Program-made: the position numbers and the translations under genes | DNA from: Pluralibacter gergoviae ATCC 33028 = NBRC 105706 | GTDB taxonomy: Bacteria; Pseudomonadota; Gammaproteobacteria; Enterobacterales; Enterobacteriaceae | Assembly (NCBI RefSeq): GCF_001598855.1 | Contig: NZ_BCZS01000025.1 | Location: forward strand, 1 to 63,070 | Direction of reading: 5' to 3' | DNA length: 63,070 bases | Shown here: piece by piece, positions 1-8,444 of the stretch | Layout of the letters: every line of letters begins with the position of its first letter | Numbering within the stretch: position 1 is the first letter of the stretch | The notes under the pieces: generated by a model | What the model saw: the letters and a program-made list of their open reading frames with translations, nothing else | Told to the model about the DNA's origin: nothing | Database searches by the model: none

Positions 1-29
1 AAAAGCCTGCTCGATGAGCAGGCTTTTTA
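1..29 (-). terminator. rho-independent terminator after the second repeat unit
   Basis: The stem AAAAGCCTGCTC / GAGCAGGCTTTT has a 3-nt loop and is flanked by A and T runs. It is the last of three nearly identical hairpins spaced 168 bp apart and would end transcription coming from proK. The A/T symmetry lets it work in either direction. Confidence 0.75.
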
Positions 30-164
30 AAATTGGTCGGTGATAGAGGATGACTCGCCGCTTCGCGACTCGCCCTGCGGGCCGTTGCTAAAGCAACGTT
101 TTCTCGCTCCGCTCGAATCGAACCTCTGCCCTCGGAGGTTCAATTCCTCTCCTGCCGTAAATGC

Positions 165-197
165 AAAAAAGCCTGCTCAACGAGCAGGCTTTTTTTT
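165..197 (-). terminator. rho-independent terminator between the repeat units
   Basis: The 14-bp stem AAAAAAGCCTGCTC / GAGCAGGCTTTTTT has a 3-nt loop and a T run. It is a copy of the hairpin that follows the tRNA, with a different loop sequence. Confidence 0.75.
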
Positions 198-332
198 AAT
201 TTGGTCGGTGATAGAGGATGACTCGCCGCTGCGCGGCTCGCCCTGCGGGCCGTTGCTAAAGCAACGTTTTCTCGCTCCGCTCGAATCGAACCTCTGCCCC
301 CGGAGGTTCGACTCCTCTCCTGCCGTAAACGC

Positions 333-366
333 AAAAAAGCCTGCTCAATGAGCAGGCTTTTTTTTA
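333..366 (-). terminator. rho-independent terminator directly after proK
   Basis: A 14-bp stem (333-346 / 350-363) with an AAT loop and a T run starts a few nucleotides past the tRNA CCA end on the minus strand. It is the primary terminator of the proK transcript; the repeat units are reached only by read-through. Confidence 0.85.
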
Positions 367-369
367 ATT

Positions 370-446
<77 letters not shown>

Positions 447-458
447 AATGCGGGGCGC

Positions 459-487
459 ATCTTACTGCTGTCCCCCTACCCCGTCAA
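459..487 (-). promoter_or_regulatory. sigma70 promoter of proK with GC-rich discriminator
   Basis: On the minus strand, a TTGACG -35 box (482-487) is separated by exactly 17 nt from a TAAGAT -10 box (459-464). A GCGCCCC discriminator follows just before the tRNA 5' end. Such GC-rich discriminators are typical of stable-RNA promoters under stringent control; that regulation is inferred. Confidence 0.8.
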
Positions 488-536
488 TCCCTTTTCTTCA
501 TAAAGAGATTCAACCGGCGATAAACTCGCCATCCGG

Positions 537-2219
537 CTATTTCTTCGCCGCCGGAAGGTGGCACCAGTTGTTGTTCTCATTGATGCCGCCGTCCGGGGAA
601 GTATAGCCCAGACAGCCCAGCAGCGTGTCGTACAGCTCCTCATGGCGGTGCGGTGTATCGCCCTTCGCCTGCTGCTGCAGATGCGCCAGCGCCCGCGCGT
701 GGGACGGCTCCTCCAGATACTTGTCGGACATCCACACCAGCATCGGCACCCGGAACTGCTCCGGCGGCGCCAGCTTGCGCGGCGTGCCGTGCAGGCGCTC
801 GCGGTCGTTAATCGACTCGCCGTGGTCCGCCGCGTAAAAAACGATCGCTTTCTTATCGCGCACCTGATCCAGCACCCGGCTAATAAAAGCGTCCGTATAG
901 AGCACCGAGTTATCGTAGGCGTTAATCAGCTCCGCTTTGCTGCAGCCGTTGTTCAGATGCTTACATTCCGGCGTCCACTTCGCGAAGTCGCGGGTGTAGC
1001 GCTGGTAGTAGCTGTAGTGGGAGCCTTTGGTGTGCAGCACAATCAGGTGTTTACCCTGCGGATGCTCCTGCAGCGACAGCGCCATTTCGTCAAGCAGCAG
1101 CATGTCGTCCACCCGCTTGCCGCGGTTGCGCGGCTCGGCGCCGATCTGCTCGCGGTAGGCAATGTTATCCGCCATGGTGTTGCTGTAAAACCACATCTCG
1201 CTCTGCATCGCGAACAGATCTGAGCTGAAGCCGAGCTGGCGGAGTACCGCAAACACGTTCTGCTCTTTCAGGGTACGCTGGGGATTATCCTCTGCCCCGC
1301 CCTCGCGCACGAACATGCAGCGCAGGGAGAGCTTGGTGGCCGTATCGCAGGATGTGCCGCGGAAAGCCGCCAGGTTCTTCTCCTGGGCGAGCTTCGGCGT
1401 GGTGTCCCGGTCGTAGCCGAGGATCCCCATATGGTCCCAGCGGGTGGTTTCGCCGATGATAAAGACCACGTAGGTATCATCCAGTGCACCGTCCGGCGCG
1501 ACGTAGCTGAACTTTTTCGCCGGATTGATCAGCGACTGGCTGTCGGACGTCTCATCTACCTGCGCCCAGGCGTACAGCCCCAGCGCCGAGAGCCAGTTGG
1601 AGGGCAGATAAGAGTTGGCCACCACGCCGCCGTAGCTCGGCATATCGACCCCGGTCGCCCGCTCCATCTGCTTTTGCTGAATGTCCATCAGCCTTATCGG
1701 CGCCCAGACCAGCAGCCCGGCGGCAATCATTACCAGCGCGCTGCGCAGCCGCAGGCCGCGGGTACGCAGCTGATGCTGAAGCGTCACCTGCGAACGGTTG
1801 CTCCAGATAAAGAACAGCGGCGGCAGGCTCACCAACACGGTCCAGGCTATCTGCCAGACGCTTACCACCTCTTTAGAGAGATCGACATCCGTGGTCATCA
1901 CCGAGGCGACAATGCCGTAGCCGATGATAACGTTGAGAAAAGTCATGTAGTAGCTGGCGGCCGCGGAGATCACCACGATAAGCGACGTCAGGATCTGCCA
2001 CGTCCGGCGTCCGAACAGCGACAGCAGCCGCAGCAGAACAAACGTGGCGAGGATTGAACCGGACAGTTCAATAAAGGCCAATATACCGTTTTTAAAGGTA
2101 AAATTTGCAAAATAGCCTTCAAGCCGCCTGAACAGCACCGCGCCGTTCAGAAACAGTCCGATATACACAGCCAGAAACAGGCAAAGTTTCTGCTGCGTCA
2201 AAGCGTTAATGTATTTCAT
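537..2219 (-). CDS. eptB: Kdo2-lipid A phosphoethanolamine 7''-transferase EptB
   Basis: This inner-membrane enzyme transfers phosphoethanolamine from phosphatidylethanolamine to the outer Kdo residue of lipopolysaccharide. The 560-aa protein (E. coli about 563) has an N-terminal membrane part of about five helices and a periplasmic sulfatase-fold domain. That domain has the nucleophile region [10 protein letters not shown] and the late metal-binding motif AADHGES. I chose the ATG at 2219, giving [10 protein letters not shown] as in E. coli EptB; the longer frame adds 53 unrelated residues. It is a single gene running towards proK. In E. coli it responds to sigmaE and to the sRNA MgrR; a possible sigmaE promoter is listed separately. 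Confidence 0.95.
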   Translation of the reverse strand: MKYINALTQQKLCLFLAVYIGLFLNGAVLFRRLEGYFANFTFKNGILAFIELSGSILATFVLLRLLSLFGRRTWQILTSLIVVISAAASYYMTFLNVIIGYGIVASVMTTDVDLSKEVVSVWQIAWTVLVSLPPLFFIWSNRSQVTLQHQLRTRGLRLRSALVMIAAGLLVWAPIRLMDIQQKQMERATGVDMPSYGGVVANSYLPSNWLSALGLYAWAQVDETSDSQSLINPAKKFSYVAPDGALDDTYVVFIIGETTRWDHMGILGYDRDTTPKLAQEKNLAAFRGTSCDTATKLSLRCMFVREGGAEDNPQRTLKEQNVFAVLRQLGFSSDLFAMQSEMWFYSNTMADNIAYREQIGAEPRNRGKRVDDMLLLDEMALSLQEHPQGKHLIVLHTKGSHYSYYQRYTRDFAKWTPECKHLNNGCSKAELINAYDNSVLYTDAFISRVLDQVRDKKAIVFYAADHGESINDRERLHGTPRKLAPPEQFRVPMLVWMSDKYLEEPSHARALAHLQQQAKGDTPHRHEELYDTLLGCLGYTSPDGGINENNNWCHLPAAKK

Positions 2220-2623
2220 GCAAGCAAAACCCTGGTAAAGGGAATACAAAAAAAGCAGCCTACGCAACGTAGGAAACGCGGGCAGCCTAAGGTAAAGCGT
2301 CTGATACGGTAATAAGAAACGTCTACAAGCGCTTGAGAGTAGACCGCCGTGCGGGAGAAAAGTGTCACGTTCGGACAAGACTGGACAAAATTTTACACAA
2401 ATTCGCGATGGCGGCAGCCCGCCATCGCCTTCCTGCTTTTAGCCCCTGTGCGCCGGGGCGTATCCCCAGGGGCACAATCTTCAGATAAATCTCCCTCTGC
2501 AGCGCCCCATCAGGCTAATGTCTAAAGTTAATTCAGCTCATGTGCTTTTTTGTCAATAAATTGTAAGTATTTTGTTATAGACATAGAAACCAGTCGAAAA
2601 TTCATCCACACAAGGACACCATC
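2220..2623. other. divergent eptB / PQQ-dehydrogenase intergenic region with a perfect hairpin
   Basis: This 404-bp stretch contains no convincing gene. It holds the long eptB leader and, at 2405-2428, a perfect 10-bp inverted repeat (GCGATGGCGG / CCGCCATCGC, loop CAGC). A second inverted repeat (GCCCCTG / CAGGGGC) lies around 2442-2475. Neither has a T run, so they look like structural or operator elements rather than classical terminators. An AT-rich section follows before the dehydrogenase start. Confidence 0.6.
2339..2366 (-). promoter_or_regulatory. possible sigmaE promoter of eptB
   Basis: On the minus strand, GACACTT (2360-2366) lies 15 nt from GTCTAC (2339-2344), about 120 bp upstream of the eptB start. 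It resembles the sigmaE pattern GGAACTT-N15/16-GTCTAA with mismatches. eptB is a known sigmaE-dependent gene in E. coli, which supports but does not prove the call. Confidence 0.35.
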
Positions 2624-5095
2624 TTGACGACGATACATCGAACGCCCGGACTGTCGGTCTGGAACAAAATATTTGCCGCCGTGCTGCTGATATTCGGTCT
2701 GGCAATGGCCGTTGGCGGCGGGTATCTCGCCGCCGTGGGCGGAAGCTGGTATTACCTGCTGGCGGGCGCGGGCTCCATCATCGCGGCGCTGCTGATTTTT
2801 GCCAGGAGGCGCAGCGCGGTGTACTGGTTCGCGCTGGTCTTTATCGGCACGCTGCTGTGGACGATATATGAGTCCGGTCTCGACTACTGGGGCTGGGTTC
2901 CCCGCTTTGACCTGATGCTGCTGCTGGGTATTGTCTTTGCCTTTCAGTTGCCGGGCCTGGCGCCCGGCGTCAGCCGCGCGTTCTCCCGCACGCTTGGTGT
3001 CATATTTATCGCCGGATTCGCCGCCGCCGCTATCATTCCCTTCACCGCGCTGAACGTAACGCCGGCCAGCGGCATGCCCGCCGCCGGTGATAATACCTTC
3101 GCGACCGATACCGGCAGCGGTAAAGCCTCCAGGCCCGATAGCGGCGACTGGTACACCTACGGTGGCTCTCTGGCTTCCCAGCGCTTTGTAAACAGCACCC
3201 AGATAACCCCGCAAAACGTTAAGGACCTGAAGCTCGCCTGGCAGTTCAGGACCGGCGATCTGCCGAAAACCCGCTGGGGCGCTGAGAATACCCCGATTAA
3301 AGTTGGCGATACACTCTACACCTGCTCAGCGCGTAACCGCGTATTCGCCCTGGATGCGGCGACAGGAAAAGAAAAGTGGCACTTCGACCCGAAAGTCGAC
3401 GACAAATCAATCCCCTATACGGCCGCGTGCCGCGGCCTGACCTGGTTTGATGCCACCACCAACAGCCACGTCACCGCCAGCCAATCGGTCTCCGCGCCGG
3501 CGGCCTCAGGTGCAGGCCAGGGCGGCGAGTGCGACCAGCGTATTATTCTCGGCACGCTGGATGCGCGGATCATTGAACTGAATGCGAAAACCGGCGAGGT
3601 ATGCCGCAGCTTCGGCAACAATGGCACCGTTAATCTGGCGGCGGATATGGGCGAAGTTTACGAAGGCTATGTGGCCATCAACTCGGCGCCGGTGGTCATT
3701 CGCGATACTCTGGTGGTGGCCCACCAGACCATTGACGGTCAGCGCGCCTTTGGCCCGCCGGGCGTGATTAAAGCCTATGACGTGCGCACCGGGGCGCTGA
3801 AGTGGGCCTGGGACGCCGCGGCGCCCGATACCGCAACGCCGAAATCCGGCCCGAATGCCTACAAGCGCGGCTCACCGGATGTCTGGACCTCGTTTACCGG
3901 CGACGATAAGCTGGGCCTCGTGTACCTGCCTGTCGCTAATGCCTCCGGCGATTACTGGAGCAGCACCCGCACGGCCGAGGAGCTGAAATATGCCGTGACG
4001 CTCACCGCCCTGGATATCAATACCGGCCTGCCGGTGTGGTCGTTCCAGAGCGCACACAAAGACGTCTGGGACTACGATCCCGGCTCGCAGCCAACGCTGT
4101 TTGACTATCCGGGCAAGAACGGCGAAAAAATTCCGGCCATTATCTATCCGACCAAGCAGGGCGAAATCTACGTTCTTGACCGCCGGAACGGGAAATCGCT
4201 GTTCGGCGTCGAAGAGCGCAAAGTGCCCGGCGGCGGCGCAGAGCCGGAGGCTCGCTCGCCCACGCAGCCCTACTCGCTGTTCCACCACCTCAGTAAGCCG
4301 GATCTGACGCCGAAAGATATGTGGGGGCTGACGCCGTTCGACCAGATGGTGTGCCGCATTCAGTTCCAGAAAGCCGCCTACAAAGGCCAGTACACCCCGC
4401 CAGAGTCCGTGCGCCACAGCATCGAGTATCCGGGCTATAACGGCGGATCCGACTGGGGCAGCGTCGCTTTCGATCCCAACCGCGGCATCATCATCGCCAA
4501 CTATAACGATATGCCTAACTACAACATCCTGGTGCCGAGAGCGAAAGCCGATGCGCTGGGCTGGAAGCCGCGTGATGAGATGGATGCCAATCCTGACGAC
4601 CACGGCCATGCGGAAGGCGCCGGCGATCCGCAAACCGGCGTGCCCTATGCGGTAAACGTCAACGCCGGCTGGCGCCTGCCGTTTACCGGGATGCTCTGTA
4701 AAGAACCGCCCTACGGCGGGATTCGCGCCATTGACGTACGCGATGGCCGCACGCTCTGGGATCGTCCGCTGGGCACCGCGCGCCGCAACGGCCCATTTGG
4801 CATTCCGTCCGGTCTGCCCATCAACATCGGTACGCCAAATAACGGCGGCTCGGTGGTCACCGCCAGCGGCCTGATCTTTATCGCCGCCGCCACGGACGAC
4901 CTGATCCGCGCTATCGATATCAACACTGGCAAAACCGTCTGGAGCACGCCGCTGCCGGCGGGCGGCCAGGCGAACCCGATGATCTACACCCAGAATGGCC
5001 GGGAGTACCTGGTTATCGTTGCCGCCGGCCACCACTTTATGGAAACGCCGGTCGGCGACTATGTTCTCGCCTGGGCCCTGCCGGAGAAGCAGTAG
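2624..5095 (+). CDS. membrane-bound PQQ-dependent dehydrogenase (glucose/quinate/shikimate family)
   Basis: The protein is expected to oxidise a sugar or polyol on the periplasmic side with pyrroloquinoline quinone and pass electrons to ubiquinone. It has 823 aa, in the range of Gcd (796) and quinate dehydrogenases. Residues 1 to about 145 form about five membrane helices; the rest is a PQQ propeller with repeated ALDAATGKEKWHF-type W-motifs and HKDVWDYD at 478-485, matching the Gcd catalytic-Asp region. The Gcd segment before TPIKVGDTLY differs (KTRWGAEN), so the substrate is left open. The TTG start is supported by AAGGA 7 nt upstream. E. coli has no gene here; Gcd normally lies elsewhere, so this may be a second paralogue. 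No pqq genes are in the window. Confidence 0.9.
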   Translation: MTTIHRTPGLSVWNKIFAAVLLIFGLAMAVGGGYLAAVGGSWYYLLAGAGSIIAALLIFARRRSAVYWFALVFIGTLLWTIYESGLDYWGWVPRFDLMLLLGIVFAFQLPGLAPGVSRAFSRTLGVIFIAGFAAAAIIPFTALNVTPASGMPAAGDNTFATDTGSGKASRPDSGDWYTYGGSLASQRFVNSTQITPQNVKDLKLAWQFRTGDLPKTRWGAENTPIKVGDTLYTCSARNRVFALDAATGKEKWHFDPKVDDKSIPYTAACRGLTWFDATTNSHVTASQSVSAPAASGAGQGGECDQRIILGTLDARIIELNAKTGEVCRSFGNNGTVNLAADMGEVYEGYVAINSAPVVIRDTLVVAHQTIDGQRAFGPPGVIKAYDVRTGALKWAWDAAAPDTATPKSGPNAYKRGSPDVWTSFTGDDKLGLVYLPVANASGDYWSSTRTAEELKYAVTLTALDINTGLPVWSFQSAHKDVWDYDPGSQPTLFDYPGKNGEKIPAIIYPTKQGEIYVLDRRNGKSLFGVEERKVPGGGAEPEARSPTQPYSLFHHLSKPDLTPKDMWGLTPFDQMVCRIQFQKAAYKGQYTPPESVRHSIEYPGYNGGSDWGSVAFDPNRGIIIANYNDMPNYNILVPRAKADALGWKPRDEMDANPDDHGHAEGAGDPQTGVPYAVNVNAGWRLPFTGMLCKEPPYGGIRAIDVRDGRTLWDRPLGTARRNGPFGIPSGLPINIGTPNNGGSVVTASGLIFIAAATDDLIRAIDINTGKTVWSTPLPAGGQANPMIYTQNGREYLVIVAAGHHFMETPVGDYVLAWALPEKQ

Positions 5096-5118
5096 CCGCG
5101 TTCTGGCACTCTAAAAGC

Positions 5119-5153
5119 AGAGGCCCGCGTAATAACGCGGGCCTCTTTCTTTA
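5119..5153. terminator. bidirectional terminator between the dehydrogenase and yhjX
   Basis: A perfect 12-bp stem AGAGGCCCGCGT / ACGCGGGCCTCT with an AATA loop is followed by TTCTTTAA. It lies between two convergent genes. Confidence 0.9.
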
Positions 5154-5171
5154 ATGTCACGCCGGATGCTA

Positions 5172-6374
5172 TCAGGCGTGCGCCTGGCGCAGCGATTCGC
5201 GCTGGGGCTGGCGGATAGTGGTCGACAGCGCCAGGGAGAGGATCAGCAGGGCGAAGATGACGCAGAAGGTGACGTAGAAGCCGCCGAACAGCGAAGCGAT
5301 GATTGACCCGCAGATGCTGCCGATACCGAAGCCGAGGTAAATCACGCCGTAGTTTTTCGCCAGGTTGTTGATACCAAAGAAGTCGCTGACCAGTGAAGGG
5401 TAAACGGTGATGGTACCGCCGAAGTTAAAGGCGACGCAGGCGATAGCGGCAAAGAAGGTTACGGCATTCAGCGGTGCGAACAGCAGGGCCGCCATACCAA
5501 CCAGAGAGATAATCTGACCGATGGTGATAACGCGGATGCGGGCAATTTTATCGGAGAGGATACCCAGCACCAGGCGGCCGCTCAGGTTAGCGATAGAGAT
5601 AACGGTGACGGCGTTGGCGGCAGTCATCACGTCAAGGTGAACCATGCCCTGAGCAATATCTTTTGCCACGCCGATAACGTACAGGCCGCTCATGCAGGCG
5701 GTCAGGAACATCACCGCCAGCATCCAGTACTGCGGTTTACGCATCGACTGCGCCAGGGTGAAGTCGTTCTCGGTTACGCCGTTGACGGTTTTCACTTCCT
5801 GACGCGGAGCGTCTTTCATCAGCATCGCGCCGAAGACGATCATCACCAGAACGATAGCGCCCCAGATAGTAAAGGTTTTTTCCAGCCCGACCGATGCCAG
5901 CAGCTGGCTGTCGATGAATTTAAAACCGAGGCTGCCCAGACCGTAGGCGCCGATGGCGAAGGCCGAGATAAGGCCTTTACGTTCCGGGAAGAATTTCACG
6001 CAGTTGGAGAGCGTCAGCAGGTAGCCCGCACCGTCGGCGATACCCACCAGCACGCCGGCGCTCAGCCAGAGCATCATCAGGTTATTGGCATGGGCGGTAA
6101 GAATGAAGCCCAGGCCCAGTAGAATACCGGAGGCGATGGTCACGCGCTTCACGCCGAAGCGCTCCTGCAGCTTACCGGCCACCGAGGATGACAGCGCCAG
6201 GCCAAGGCTCAGCAGGCCAAATGAGAAGGCGACCTGGCTGACCGGCTGCCCGAGTTTGTCAGACAGCGGGGCGTTAAACAGGCTCCAGGTATACACCGAG
6301 CCGAGGGCAAACTGGGTAATGATGGTGCCGATAAGCGTCAGCCAGCGGGTAGAAGGTTTGATTGCAGCATTCAT
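5172..6374 (-). CDS. yhjX: MFS transporter YhjX (pyruvate-responsive)
   Basis: This inner-membrane major facilitator protein of 400 aa (E. coli 402) has about 12 helices and an oxalate/formate-antiporter-like fold. The N-terminus WLTLIGTIITQFALGSVYTWSLFN is characteristic of YhjX. In E. coli, yhjX is the main target of the YpdA/YpdB pyruvate-sensing system, and a tandem YpdB-type motif is present upstream here. AAGG precedes the ATG at a normal distance. The transported substrate is not established. Confidence 0.93.
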   Translation of the reverse strand: MNAAIKPSTRWLTLIGTIITQFALGSVYTWSLFNAPLSDKLGQPVSQVAFSFGLLSLGLALSSSVAGKLQERFGVKRVTIASGILLGLGFILTAHANNLMMLWLSAGVLVGIADGAGYLLTLSNCVKFFPERKGLISAFAIGAYGLGSLGFKFIDSQLLASVGLEKTFTIWGAIVLVMIVFGAMLMKDAPRQEVKTVNGVTENDFTLAQSMRKPQYWMLAVMFLTACMSGLYVIGVAKDIAQGMVHLDVMTAANAVTVISIANLSGRLVLGILSDKIARIRVITIGQIISLVGMAALLFAPLNAVTFFAAIACVAFNFGGTITVYPSLVSDFFGINNLAKNYGVIYLGFGIGSICGSIIASLFGGFYVTFCVIFALLILSLALSTTIRQPQRESLRQAHA

Positions 6375-6467
6375 AGCAGGGTGCCTTATGAAGATTAACT
6401 GCTGCCTAAATTAGCGAAGTGCCGTTCGCGCGGGGTGAAAAAAGGCATGAACTGCCGCCAGCGCGGA

Positions 6468-6498
6468 ATGAAATGCACTGCAGCAGGAATGAATGACA
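6468..6498 (-). promoter_or_regulatory. tandem YpdB-type binding motif upstream of yhjX
   Basis: On the minus strand, TGTCATTCAT (6489-6498) and TGCATTTCAT (6468-6477) are direct repeats separated by exactly 11 nt, about 95-125 bp upstream of yhjX. The known YpdB site is GGCATTTCAT-N11-GGCATTTCAT. The match in both repeat and spacing makes pyruvate-dependent control by YpdB very likely. Confidence 0.8.
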
Positions 6499-6603
6499 TC
6501 GCCGGCGGCGCGTGAAGAATAAAGTGAGTGGTTACTAGCCTTGAGCGTACTGTCAAAGCTATGTTTTCATCGTAAACAACACTAATTAAAAGAAGCGAGA
6601 ATG

Positions 6604-7311
6604 TTAAAACCTGGCGCTCATTCCCATCATATAGATGTAGTTGGTGCTTTCGGTTAAATTGTCGGCCTGAGAAAACGACGCGTAGGCCGAGAAGTTCGGA
6701 TTCAGCAGCATGTCCGCCCCCAGCGTCACGTCCCGCCAGCTGCCGTCCTGCGTTGACGTCGGCGTACGGCTAAGGCCCGACTGCGACTTCCACTGGTTCT
6801 CACCAAACTGCTGGTTAAAACTTATCTGCGCCCAGGGGTGCACGCCCCACAGCGGCTGGCTATTAATGCGCCAACCCAGCGTGCTGACGCTGGCGTGCCA
6901 CAGCGGATCGTTTTGCGCCGCCGTGCTGGCGCTGTCGCCAAACTCATTCCAGATAGACTGAGAGGTGCCGTCATAGCGCCAGCTGGCCACCGGCCCGGTG
7001 GTAAAATTGGCGCCAATCGGAATATTAAGCTGCATGCTGAGGGTGCGCGTGGCGTCCATTGGCAAACTTTCCGGCGGCGTGAAGGCCACGCCGGGCAGTG
7101 CCAGAGAGGCATTAATCCGCTCCGTCAGCACATCATTGTAACGCGGCGGGTGATCGCTATCCCACGTATAGCGCGCCGCACTGTCGCTTTGCGGCTCAGT
7201 AACGATATATTCCTGTTGCCAGGCGAACGCGGCGGTCGGGCAGGCCGCTCCGGCAAGAGCAAAAAACGGGCAAATAAGGCCCGGTAAGCCACTGCATCGC
7301 TTAATTATCAT
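6604..7311 (-). CDS. yhjY: YhjY-like outer-membrane beta-barrel protein
   Basis: The 235-aa protein has a signal peptide (start MIIKRCSGLP, hydrophobic core to about residue 30) and ends in YIYMMGMSARF. This gives an alternating aromatic C-terminus ending in Phe, as expected for an outer-membrane barrel. The second half has repeated amphipathic strands such as GWRINSQPLWGVHPWAQISF, like an autotransporter beta-domain. YhjY of E. coli has a similar length and position and is described as a putative lipase/autotransporter-domain protein; no GDSL lipase motif is seen here. GGAG precedes the start. It lies upstream of yhjX on the same strand with a 229-bp gap. Confidence 0.8.
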   Translation of the reverse strand: MIIKRCSGLPGLICPFFALAGAACPTAAFAWQQEYIVTEPQSDSAARYTWDSDHPPRYNDVLTERINASLALPGVAFTPPESLPMDATRTLSMQLNIPIGANFTTGPVASWRYDGTSQSIWNEFGDSASTAAQNDPLWHASVSTLGWRINSQPLWGVHPWAQISFNQQFGENQWKSQSGLSRTPTSTQDGSWRDVTLGADMLLNPNFSAYASFSQADNLTESTNYIYMMGMSARF

Positions 7312-7444
7312 TATAACGACTCCGGGAGAGCCGAAACCGGCGCTACTATTATGATTTTTGTACCACTGTGTATTAATAAACTATTGCCAGTTTATTTCTT
7401 TCGTCAAGACTGGCTGAGAATAAAATAGAAGAGGACATTTGACT

Positions 7445-8026
7445 ATGGAACGCTGCGGCTGGGCCACACAGGATCCGCTCTACATCAGCTACCACGACGG
7501 CGAGTGGGGCGTGCCCCAGCGCGACGGGCAAAAGCTGTTCGAAATGCTCTGCCTTGAGGGCCAGCAGGCGGGGCTGTCGTGGATAACCGTGCTCAGGAAA
7601 CGCGAAAACTACCGCCGCGCCTTTCATGATTTCGACCCGCAAAAAGTGGCGGCAATGGATGAAGAGGACGTCGAGCGGCTGGTGCAGGATGCCGGCATCA
7701 TTCGCCATCGCGGGAAAATTCAGGCCATTATCGCCAATGCCCGGGCGTTTCTGGCAATGGAGGCGGCCGGCGAGCCGTTCAGCGAGTTTGTCTGGTCCTT
7801 TGTCGAGGGACAGCCCCGGCTGAACCGCCCGGCAACGCTTGCGGAGATCCCGGCGACCACGCCGGCCTCAGATGCCCTCTCAAAAGCGCTCAAAAAGCGC
7901 GGCTTCAAGTTCATCGGGTCAACCATCTGCTACGCCTTTATGCAGGCCAGCGGCCTGGTTAATGACCACGTGGCCACCTGCTTCTGCTATCCCGGAGGTG
8001 ACGATGATCCAGCCCTGGCAGAGTAG
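7445..8026 (+). CDS. tag: DNA-3-methyladenine glycosylase I
   Basis: This base-excision repair enzyme removes 3-methyladenine from alkylated DNA. The 193-aa protein starts MERCGW. Cys4, His17 and the C-terminal NDHVATCFCYPG region supply the zinc-snap ligands known for Tag, and Glu38 lies in the conserved CLEGQQAGLSW segment. I chose the ATG at 7445 because GAGGA lies 9 nt upstream; an upstream TTG at 7439 would be too close to it. It overlaps yiaC by 23 bp, so the two are probably translationally linked. Confidence 0.96.
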   Translation: MERCGWATQDPLYISYHDGEWGVPQRDGQKLFEMLCLEGQQAGLSWITVLRKRENYRRAFHDFDPQKVAAMDEEDVERLVQDAGIIRHRGKIQAIIANARAFLAMEAAGEPFSEFVWSFVEGQPRLNRPATLAEIPATTPASDALSKALKKRGFKFIGSTICYAFMQASGLVNDHVATCFCYPGGDDDPALAE

Positions 8027-8444
8027 CGATCTGCGCCCGCTGCTGGCGGTGTGGCGGGAAAGCACCGAGTACGGGCATCCGTTTATTGACGCCGGCTACT
8101 GGCAGGAGAATGAGCGGCTGGTCCGGGAGGTCTACCTGCCCGCCTCCCGGACCTGGGTCTGGGAGGCGGACGCGCAGATAAAAGGCTTTATCAGCGTGAT
8201 GGAGCCCTGCGTCGTCGGGGCGCTGTTTGTGGCGCCGCAGGCCATCGGCTGCGGCATTGGCCGGGCCCTGCTGGCCCACGTCTGTCAGCGCTACCCGGAC
8301 CTGACCCTTGAGGTCTACCAGCAAAATACCCGGGCGGTACACTTCTACCACGCCCGGGGCTTTCGCATCGAGGACTGCGCCTGGCAGGATGATACCGGCC
8401 AGCCTACCTGGCTTATGCGCTGGCAGGCGGATCAAACGCCGTAA
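8004..8444 (+). CDS. yiaC: GNAT-family N-acetyltransferase YiaC
   Basis: The 146-aa protein has the same length as E. coli YiaC, which acts as a lysine acetyltransferase. The acetyl-CoA loop is [21 protein letters not shown] (A motif G-x-G-x-A at 75-85), and [19 protein letters not shown] forms the B motif. The start ATG at 8004 has a strong GGAGGTG site and lies inside the end of tag. The 3' end overlaps the 3' end of bisC, on the opposite strand, by 32 bp. Confidence 0.92.
   Translation: MIQPWQSSDLRPLLAVWRESTEYGHPFIDAGYWQENERLVREVYLPASRTWVWEADAQIKGFISVMEPCVVGALFVAPQAIGCGIGRALLAHVCQRYPDLTLEVYQQNTRAVHFYHARGFRIEDCAWQDDTGQPTWLMRWQADQTP

Larger units (their letters stand above)
34..369 (-). repeat. 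two tandem 168-bp repeats carrying copies of the tRNA-Pro 3' end
   Basis: Two consecutive units (34-201 and 202-369) have exactly the period that separates them from the mature tRNA-Pro 3' end at 370. Read on the minus strand, each unit has a rho-independent terminator-like hairpin, a segment with two opposed T-arm-like GGTTCGA cores, a CGTTGC/GCAACG hairpin, a GC-rich stem, and finally a 17-nt copy of the tRNA 3' end including CCA. The units differ at only a few positions, several of which look compensatory within stems. The layout resembles the tRNA-distal repeats (RtT) known downstream of E. coli tyrT, but here it follows proK. A processed stable RNA from read-through transcripts is inference. 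Confidence 0.85.

Noticed and set aside
40-351. 103-codon frame spanning the proK repeats
   Set aside because: The repeated peptide simply mirrors the tandem DNA repeat; the units are explained by tRNA-derived RNA structure and there is no ribosome site.
1-369. CRISPR-like array at the left end
   Set aside because: Only two long units with a tRNA-derived sequence; no short palindromic repeats with unique spacers and no cas genes.
2219-2378. Upstream start for eptB at 2378
   Set aside because: It would add 53 residues unlike any EptB N-terminus and would lie upstream of the probable sigmaE promoter's -10 box.
3872-5035. 387-codon frame opposite the PQQ dehydrogenase
   Set aside because: Antisense shadow with no recognisable domain; the plus-strand protein is a well-formed PQQ propeller.
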